Shown in pieces: positions 58,835-64,000 of a stretch of 64,000 nucleotides of DNA (position 1 is the stretch's first letter; every line of letters starts with the position of its first letter). Source of the stretch: Streptomyces termitum (lineage in GTDB: Bacteria > Actinomycetota > Actinomycetes > Streptomycetales > Streptomycetaceae); assembly GCF_014650175.1 (NCBI RefSeq), contig NZ_BMUL01000004.1, positions 248,001 to 312,000 on the forward strand, given 5' to 3'. The notes under the pieces are model-generated. The model worked only from the letters and a program-made list of their open reading frames with translations, was not told the origin of the DNA and searched no databases. A program made the translations under genes and the position numbers.

Positions 58835-60172
58835 CTACCTAGGCTCGTACGCGGCCATCGCCGCCCGCACCCCGGGCGAGAACAGCTCGGGCCCCAGCCC
58901 GTCCGAATGCGCCAGCCCCTCCGGCGACAGCCGCAGCAGCCCCTCCGGCGCCGCCCCGTCCAGCCAGCCGTACGCCGCGAACCGCGCCAGCTCCGGCCCG
59001 AAGTCCTCGTACGGCGACGACCCGAACCGCTCCCGGTATCCGGCGGTGTCCATCCCCGCCGCCTGGAGCAGCGACTGGAGCAGATGGCGGCGGCGGGCCT
59101 CCGCCGCGTCCATCCACCGGCCCACGACGGCCCGCGAGAAGTCCCGGGCCTCCGTGTACGCGTCGATGATCGACCGGATCTCCCGCATGTCCACGGCGTA
59201 GTCGAAGGAGTAGTGCAGCGCCGAGGTGTACGAGCGGGCGCCGCAGCCCAGACCGATCATGCCGTCCGTCTGGCAGGCGTGGTCGTCCGGTCCCTCCGGC
59301 GCCGCCCCCGCCCGCCGGAACATCCGCATCGACACCTGCTCGTAGCCCTCCGCCAGCAGCCGGTCCCGGCCCGCCCGGTACAGCCGCAGCCGCCGCTCGT
59401 CCCAGGCCCGCTCCGACTCCGCCGGACCCGACCGGCCCAGCCCGGTCAGCGGACGCACGTACAGCGGGTACAGGTACAGCTCCTCCGGCCGCCAGGCCAG
59501 CGCCGCGTCCAGCGAGGAGCGCCACGACGCCTCGGTCTGCCCGTCGATGCCGTAGATCAGGTCGATGTTGAGCACCGGCACGCCCGCGTCCCGGATCCGG
59601 CCCAGCGCCGCCTCCACGTCCGCCCTGCGCTGCGGCCGGACCGCCGCCCGGGCCTCCGCGTCCACGAAGCTCTGCACCCCGATGCTCAGCCGGGTCGCGC
59701 CGCGCGCCGCGAGCACCGCCAGCCGGTCGGCGGTGGCCGTCGCCGGGGAGGTCTCCACCGACAGCGGTACCGCCCGCAGGTCCGCCCCCATCCGCCCCTC
59801 CGTGATGTCGCAGAGCCGCTCCAGCTCCCCGGCGGTCAGGAAGGTCGGCGTCCCGCCGCCGAACGCCGCCGCCGCGAACCGCACCGGCGCCGCGTCGCCC
59901 AGCGCCTCCCGGACCGCGACCGCCTGCCGCTCCAGCGCGTCGAGGTAGCGGGTCGTCAGGCCGTCCGGGGCGCCGATCCGGGTGAAGAGGTTGCAGAAGC
60001 CGCAGCGGACCTCGCAGAACGGCACATGCGCGTACAGCGAGAGCGCGTCCTTCGGCTCGTCCGCCCACAGCCCGGCCAGCGACGGCGGCTCGGGCAGCTC
60101 CCGGTAGGCCGTCTTGTGCGGATAGGCGTAGACGTACGAACGGTACGGGCGCGGGGCCCGGGAGCCGGTCAC
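58835..60172 (-). CDS. STM4012-family radical SAM protein (HemN-like)
   Basis: 445 residues. The cluster motif is Cys53, Cys57, Cys60 in HVPFCEVRCGFCNLFTR, as in HemN/HemW proteins; AFGGGTPTFLTAGELERLC, VETSPATATADRL, RLSIGVQSFVDAEARAAV and LNIDLIYGIDGQT match the HemN core. The C-terminal domain (about 300-445) differs from true coproporphyrinogen oxidase. GTG at 60172 overlaps the STM4013 stop by four bases. Nothing identifies a substrate; a role in haem synthesis is unlikely given the context. Confidence 0.85.
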   Translation of the reverse strand: MTGSRAPRPYRSYVYAYPHKTAYRELPEPPSLAGLWADEPKDALSLYAHVPFCEVRCGFCNLFTRIGAPDGLTTRYLDALERQAVAVREALGDAAPVRFAAAAFGGGTPTFLTAGELERLCDITEGRMGADLRAVPLSVETSPATATADRLAVLAARGATRLSIGVQSFVDAEARAAVRPQRRADVEAALGRIRDAGVPVLNIDLIYGIDGQTEASWRSSLDAALAWRPEELYLYPLYVRPLTGLGRSGPAESERAWDERRLRLYRAGRDRLLAEGYEQVSMRMFRRAGAAPEGPDDHACQTDGMIGLGCGARSYTSALHYSFDYAVDMREIRSIIDAYTEARDFSRAVVGRWMDAAEARRRHLLQSLLQAAGMDTAGYRERFGSSPYEDFGPELARFAAYGWLDGAAPEGLLRLSPEGLAHSDGLGPELFSPGVRAAMAAYEPR

Positions 60173-61008
60173 GCGGCCGCCCCTTCCCCGGGACCGGGCA
60201 GCGTGAACTGCGCGTACGGCACCGTCCACACCGCCTCGTGCCCGATCCGGTGCCCGGTGTAGCCGTCGTCCCCGTAGGCTGTGCCGTGGTCCGAGCAGAC
60301 GATCGCGAAGCAGCTCCGCCGCGAGGACGCCGCCGCGAACAGCCGCCCGACGTGCCGGTCCACGTACTCCAGGGCCGCCGCGTGGCTCTCCCGCGAGTCC
60401 CCGTCCTCCCGGGTCGCGCCCGGCCGGTGGAACCAGTTCGGCTGGTGCAGCGCCGACACGTTCACGAAGAGGAAGAGCCGCCGGTCCCGGGGGAGCGCGG
60501 CCACCACCTCCTCGGCCCGCGCCACCTGCGCCTCGAAGGAGACCGGCGAGGCCACCCCGAAGGACGGCTCCCAGTGGCTCTCCTGGAAGAGCCCCGGCAG
60601 CACCGAACCCAGCGGCGGCCGCCCGTTGAAGAACCCCACCCCGCCCACGCACACCGTCCGGTACCCCTCGGCGGCGAGCGCCGAGACCAGGTCGGGGGAG
60701 TCGTAGACGTACGTCCCCCCGGCGGTGGTCTCGCTGCCCTCGAACCGGGCCGCGAACAGCCGCGGATGCGGCCCCGGCTCCGCCGGCGTCGGCAGGAAGC
60801 CGGCGAAGATCGCCTGGTGGGAGGCGTAGGTGAAGCTGCCGGGGGCGTGCCGCCGCTCCCAGCGCCCGCCCGGCAGGTGCCGGGCCAGGTTCGGCAGCCG
60901 GCCCGCCGCGGCCAGCTCGGCGGCCACGTCGTACCGGAGGGTGTCGAGGGTGACCAGGAGCAGGTCGTGGCTCCCGACGACCGTCCTCATGTCGGGCGGC
61001 TGGTTCAC
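60169..61008 (-). CDS. STM4013/SEN3800-family hydrolase (alkaline phosphatase/sulfatase fold)
   Basis: 279 residues. The start LLLVTLDTLRYDVAAEL binds metal by Asp22; the nucleophile loop is GSFTYASHQAIFAGF, where Thr60 occupies the formylglycine position, so this is a phosphodiesterase/phosphomutase-like hydrolase, not a sulfatase. IVCSDHGTAYGDDGYTGHR brings the Asp/His metal ligands. It is cytosolic, without signal peptide. GTGA overlaps on both sides place it in the middle of the operon. Confidence 0.82.
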   Translation of the reverse strand: MNQPPDMRTVVGSHDLLLVTLDTLRYDVAAELAAAGRLPNLARHLPGGRWERRHAPGSFTYASHQAIFAGFLPTPAEPGPHPRLFAARFEGSETTAGGTYVYDSPDLVSALAAEGYRTVCVGGVGFFNGRPPLGSVLPGLFQESHWEPSFGVASPVSFEAQVARAEEVVAALPRDRRLFLFVNVSALHQPNWFHRPGATREDGDSRESHAAALEYVDRHVGRLFAAASSRRSCFAIVCSDHGTAYGDDGYTGHRIGHEAVWTVPYAQFTLPGPGEGAAA

Positions 61009-62159
61009 GTGGTGCTCGTTCCTGTGGTGCGTATCGCTGTGTCGTACGGGGTCCCCGGCGCGGCCCGCAGCAGGTCGGCGACCTGCGCGCCGTAGGTGTC
61101 CAGGCCCTCCGCGCCGCTGCCCGGCAGGCCCGTGAGCCCCGGCAGCAGGTCCCCGAAGGCATTGACCTCGCCGACCGCGAACCGGCGCCAGCCCGTCCCC
61201 GGCAGCAGGTCCACCCCGACGCACCGGGTCCCGGGGAACGCCGCCGCCGCACTCTCGCACACCGCCAGCGCGTCCTCCCAGCGGGCCCCCGCCGCCGCGA
61301 TCGACGCCCGCGCGGCGGCCAGGTCGCCCCGGCCCCCGCCCAGGTGCAGATTGGTCAGCGGCGACCGGCCGGTGCGGACCACCGCGTGGGTGGCCCGGCC
61401 GCCGGTCACCACCACCCGCAGGTCGGCCGCCCGGCCGCCCTGCACCGCCTTCGGCAGCCACCGCTCCACGTGCAGCCCGTCCGGCGCCAGCGCGTCCACC
61501 AGGGCGCCGACCTCCCGCGCGCCCCGGTAGCGCCGCACCCGCAGCGAGTTGAACAGCCGCCCCGCCCCGTCCCGCTCCACCGAGGTCGCCGCCTGCACCC
61601 GGTCCCCGCCCGCCGTCTCCACGGCGAGCACCCCGGACGCCGACGAACCGTGCGCCGGCTTCACGAAGACCCGGCGCAGCCCGGCCCCCGTCATCAGCGC
61701 CACCATGTCGTCCCAGCCGCCCACCGGCGCCCCGTCCGGCCCCGAGGTCGGCGAGTCCGGCACCGGCACCCCGGCGGCGGCCAGCCGCCCGTGCGTCAGC
61801 CGCTTGTCGAACAGCACCGCCGTCTCCGCCGGATCGTCCACCAGCACCGCACCGGCCCGCCGGACCCCGTCCGCCAGCTCCGCCACGGCCGCCGTGAACC
61901 GCTCGTACCAGAGCCGGGAGCCCTCCACCCGGGCGGGATCACCGGCCCCGCGCAGCAGCCGGTCCACCTCGGGCACCTCGCCCGGCGAGTCGACCCGCAC
62001 GGTCTCGCCCGCCGCGAACCGGGCCCGCCCGCGCAGCACCTCGGACCAGCACACGGCCCGCGCCCCGGGCAGCCCGGCGGCGCGCAGCGCGTCCTGGAAG
62101 AGCGCGACGCGGCGCCCCGCCGGACCGCCGACGACCACGAGGCGCGGGCCGGCCGTCAT
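61005..62159 (-). CDS. STM4014-family protein (ATP-grasp-like)
   Basis: 384 residues. The N-terminal VVVGGPAGRRVALFQDALRAAG is a pre-ATP-grasp nucleotide-like fold. The ATP-grasp core follows: LFDKRLTHGRLAAAGVPVPDS (about 130-150), RRVFVKPAHGSSASGVLAVE (about 158-178, ATP lysine) and the late RCVGVDLLPGTGWRRFAVGEVNAFGD region with metal acids and Asn. ATP-grasp enzymes make amide, ester or thioester bonds. Overlaps STM4015 by ATGA and STM4013 by GTGA. Confidence 0.8.
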   Translation of the reverse strand: MTAGPRLVVVGGPAGRRVALFQDALRAAGLPGARAVCWSEVLRGRARFAAGETVRVDSPGEVPEVDRLLRGAGDPARVEGSRLWYERFTAAVAELADGVRRAGAVLVDDPAETAVLFDKRLTHGRLAAAGVPVPDSPTSGPDGAPVGGWDDMVALMTGAGLRRVFVKPAHGSSASGVLAVETAGGDRVQAATSVERDGAGRLFNSLRVRRYRGAREVGALVDALAPDGLHVERWLPKAVQGGRAADLRVVVTGGRATHAVVRTGRSPLTNLHLGGGRGDLAAARASIAAAGARWEDALAVCESAAAAFPGTRCVGVDLLPGTGWRRFAVGEVNAFGDLLPGLTGLPGSGAEGLDTYGAQVADLLRAAPGTPYDTAIRTTGTSTT

Positions 62160-63115
62160 TCGGCGACGGAGACGTAGCGCCAGACGTCGCCGTCGCCGTC
62201 GTCCTCACCGCTCTGCGGGTCGTCCAGGACGACCCGCACCCCGTGCGGGACGAGCGCGGCCGTCAGCCGCTCCCGCATCGGCTCCGAGAGGTAGTGGTGC
62301 TCCAGGTCCAGCTCCCGCAGGTGGGTCAGCGGCTGCCCGCCGAGCAGCGCCGCCCCGCCCTCGTCGGTCAGCACGCCCATGCTCAGGTCGAGCCGGTCGA
62401 GCCGGGCCACGACGGGGGCGGCGGCCACGGCGGCGGCCACCTGGTCCTGGATGACGCTGTTGCACAGCCCCAGGGAGCGCAGCGCCGGGAAGGAGTCGCC
62501 GGAGAGCAGCGGCGCCAGGTCGTCGACCGAGGCGTCGCCCCCGTACTCGTCGGTCCCCAGCCACAGTTCCAGGCTCTCCAGCGCGGGCAGGTCGCTGCCG
62601 GCGATGCCGCGCACCACCTCGGCGGGCAGCCCGCCGGTCTCCACCACCAGGGACTCCAGGGCCGCGTGCCGCACCGGCGGGAACGCCAGCTCGGTGCCGC
62701 CGCGCACGCCGAGCGCGCGCAGCCCCGGGTAGGCCGCGAGCAGCGGCGTCACGTCGGACTGGTGGATCCAGGAGATCTCGCAGTCCTCGAAGGTCATGTC
62801 GCCGAGGAAGACGGCCTCCAGGGCCGTCAGCCGGTCGTTCGCCCCCATCAGCGCGGTGACGACGGGCGCGGAGGAGGTCTCGTACGCCTCCTCCCAGCCG
62901 CCCACCACCAGGGCCCGCACCCTGCGCGTGTCCACGGTCTTCAGGAACCGCGCGAAGACGGCGTCCCAGCCTTCCTCGCCCTCGTCGAGGTAGGTCCCGC
63001 AGGACACGCGCCAGGCCACGGCCGCCGCGTCGGGCAGCTCGCCGCCCGCCCCGGCCTCGGGGAGGTCGAACACGGGGAGGCCGTGGAACTCCTCCAGGTG
63101 GGCCCCAATGGTCAT
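62156..63115 (-). CDS. STM4015-family leucine-rich-repeat protein
   Basis: 319 residues. About 8 repeats of the LRR pattern run from residue 90 on (RLTALEAVFLGDM, PGLRALGVRGG, ALESLVVETGG, PALESLELWLG, PALRSLGLCNS, RLDRLDLSMGV, HLRELDLEHHYLS). The N-terminus (about 1-85) includes GWDAVFARFLKTVDTRRVRALVVGGWEE. A binding or scaffold role is expected. It is first in the operon and reads from a DNA-damage-type promoter; ATG at 63115. Confidence 0.8.
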   Translation of the reverse strand: MTIGAHLEEFHGLPVFDLPEAGAGGELPDAAAVAWRVSCGTYLDEGEEGWDAVFARFLKTVDTRRVRALVVGGWEEAYETSSAPVVTALMGANDRLTALEAVFLGDMTFEDCEISWIHQSDVTPLLAAYPGLRALGVRGGTELAFPPVRHAALESLVVETGGLPAEVVRGIAGSDLPALESLELWLGTDEYGGDASVDDLAPLLSGDSFPALRSLGLCNSVIQDQVAAAVAAAPVVARLDRLDLSMGVLTDEGGAALLGGQPLTHLRELDLEHHYLSEPMRERLTAALVPHGVRVVLDDPQSGEDDGDGDVWRYVSVAE

Positions 63116-63173
63116 GACGGTGCTCCAGACGACGCGGTACGGACGGGCGGACGGATACGGACTGACGGCAAGA

Positions 63174-63196
63174 GTTCTACCAAGCCGCACCGACAG
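63174..63196 (-). promoter_or_regulatory. PafBC-like promoter of the STM4015-STM4011 operon
   Basis: On the minus strand, CTGTCGGTG (63196-63188), eight bases, TAGAAC (63179-63174), then a leader of about 50 bases to the ATG at 63115. It fits TTGTCRGTG-N8-TAnnnT except for the first and last base. Confidence 0.5.
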
Positions 63197-63224
63197 CCGG
63201 GCCCGCAGGGGCCGTCCCGGCGCG

Positions 63225-63247
63225 TTGTCAGTGCCGGGCCCTAGCGT
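63225..63247 (+). promoter_or_regulatory. PafBC/RecA-NDp promoter, perfect match
   Basis: TTGTCAGTG (63225-63233), eight bases, TAGCGT (63242-63247): every consensus position is met. A GTG (63255) lies seven bases downstream in frame with the next gene, and an RBS-backed ATG at 63294. Confidence 0.8.
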
Positions 63248-63293
63248 CGTCGGTGTGTTCGGCCCCCGGCGCCGGACCGGAGAGGGGAGAGCC

Positions 63294-63620
63294 ATGTACC
63301 GGCAGGGGGACGTGCTGATCGCGCCCGTCGACGAGCGGGCCGTGCCCGCCCGCGCGAAGGAGGCGCGGAGCGAACCGCGGGACGGCCGGGGGCGGCTCGT
63401 CCTCGCCCACGGCGAGGTCACCGGCCACGCCCACGCGATCCCGGGCCCCGGCCGCCTGGTGCGGGAGCCGGGACCGTACGGCCCCTTCCTGCTGGAACTC
63501 CCCGAGGGCGGACGGCTGGTGCACGAGGAGCACGCCCCGATCGTCCTTCCCCGGGGCTGGTACCGGGTGGTCCGCCAGCGGGAGTACGTGCCCGGCGCCC
63601 ACCGGATCGTCGCGGACTGA
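63294..63620 (+). CDS. Small conserved protein of unknown function (GDVLI/HGEVTGHAH family)
   Basis: 108 residues. The start MYRQGDVLIAPVDE and the middle LVLAHGEVTGHAHAI are a recognisable pair of motifs shared by small actinobacterial proteins next to DUF6745 genes; two histidines and a glutamate could form a metal site. Mostly beta by eye. ATG at 63294 has GGAGAGGGGAG; a leaderless GTG at 63255 would add 13 residues. It runs from a DNA-damage promoter. Confidence 0.75.
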   Translation: MYRQGDVLIAPVDERAVPARAKEARSEPRDGRGRLVLAHGEVTGHAHAIPGPGRLVREPGPYGPFLLELPEGGRLVHEEHAPIVLPRGWYRVVRQREYVPGAHRIVAD

Positions 63621-63702
63621 ACGGGCCGGCGGGGACGGGGAGCGGGCGATGACGACGACGATGACGACGAGGACGGGAAACGTGAACGCGGGGGAGAGGG
63701 CG

Positions 63703-64000
63703 ATGGGAAAGACGAGGACGGCGGAGCACGGGGACGCGTACGAGAAGTGGCGCGCGATCGCGGCCGCCACCGGGCCGGCCGACCGGGCCGCCGCCGGGGC
63801 CGGCGTGGCGCGGGCCTACCGGGAGGCCGGACTCCCCGCCCCCGCGCGGATCCTCTGGGCCGACTCCCCGCTGGCCGGCGTCGAACTGGTGGCGGGCCTG
63901 GCCGACCGGGGCCGGTCGGTGCGGGAGGAGGTGCGCACCCTGCCCTGGGCGGCGGAGCGCCGCCGGCTCCACGACGCGCTCGGACCGGCCGGCTGGACGG
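63703..64000 (+). CDS. DUF6745-like protein, N-terminal part (cut by window edge)
   Basis: The reading frame is open to the edge. The product reads GDAYEKWRAIAAATGPADR and VARAYREAGLPAPARILWAD, then SPLAGVELVAG, a pattern I associate with DUF6745 proteins, which are larger and of unknown function. ATG at 63703 has GGGGAGAGGG; the in-frame ATG at 63649 (RBS GGGGAGCGGG) would add 18 low-complexity residues from an ATG/ACG repeat. It follows the GDVLI protein on the same transcript, under the DNA-damage promoter. Confidence 0.65.
   Translation, partial: MGKTRTAEHGDAYEKWRAIAAATGPADRAAAGAGVARAYREAGLPAPARILWADSPLAGVELVAGLADRGRSVREEVRTLPWAAERRRLHDALGPAGWT

Noticed and set aside
63649..63680. ATG/ACG-repeat stretch as microsatellite or slippage switch
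   Set aside because: Short and imperfect; may only be a low-complexity N-terminal extension of the DUF6745 gene.

Overview
The window is about 74% GC by eye, dense with genes, full of 1-4 bp start/stop overlaps, and uses G/C third positions almost everywhere. Gene content (SsgA-like sporulation protein, c-di-AMP riboswitch before a wall hydrolase, hopanoid cluster, leaderless genes with TAnnnT -10 boxes) points to Streptomyces. From memory, the gene order follows the S. coelicolor SCO672x-SCO678x chromosomal region: ssgD, macrodomain SCO6735, SCO6745, idi SCO6750, hopanoid genes SCO6759-6771. I see no rRNA, tRNA, CRISPR, insertion sequence, prophage or attachment site, so this looks like chromosomal backbone.

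Layout. 1-7.5 kb: start of an ABC-F gene, an SsgA-like protein, an Fe-S protein, a secreted propeller, YciI and SUKH proteins, an uppS gene coupled to an MpaB/EF-hand fusion, endonuclease V and a membrane microprotein. 7.6-15.5 kb: a lipid/beta-oxidation block (reductase, CoA racemase, acyl-CoA dehydrogenase, thiolase, FadB-like enzyme) with KstR- and KstR2-like palindromes in the divergent promoter and a MerR gene at the end. 15.5-20 kb: a small HTH plus Clp-N pair with tandem operators, a SCO6735-type macrodomain gene, a sphingomyelinase-like secreted enzyme, an orphan ATP-synthase-b-like protein and a second MpaB protein. 20-35.5 kb: two secreted peptidases, a second ABC-F protein, ComB-like, Tex, GlxA/DJ-1 pair, enoyl-CoA hydratase, HdeD-like, an ATP-binding regulator, idi and a methyltransferase-acetyltransferase fusion. 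35.6-43.2 kb: a cation efflux pump, then a probable polyol-phosphate polymer or lipid cluster (two CDP-alcohol transferases, cytidylyltransferase, glycerol-1-phosphate dehydrogenase-like protein) and an ABC-2 exporter. 43.2-54.6 kb: a TetR gene and the hopanoid operon (hpnC, D, E, polyprenyl synthase, shc, hpnG, H, O) followed by an XRE-cupin regulator and a small membrane protein. 54.6-58 kb: tyrosine phosphatase, riboswitch-controlled LysM/M23 hydrolase and an SGNH hydrolase. 58-64 kb: the uncharacterised STM4011-STM4015-type operon (two radical SAM proteins, a sulfatase-fold hydrolase, an ATP-grasp protein, a leucine-rich-repeat protein), divergent from a small-protein/DUF6745 pair.

The strongest novel signal is regulatory. 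Four promoters carry the TGTCRG-N-TAnnnT architecture of the RecA-independent (PafBC-type) DNA-damage response: before the macrodomain gene, before the microprotein at 7398, and in both directions of the divergent region at 63.2 kb. This ties the macrodomain hydrolase and the whole STM401x operon to a DNA-damage programme by inference. A second theme is polyisoprenoid/envelope chemistry: uppS, idi, hopanoid genes, polyol-phosphate transferases and wall hydrolases lie within 55 kb. Family calls rest on motifs read by eye; no database search was possible.
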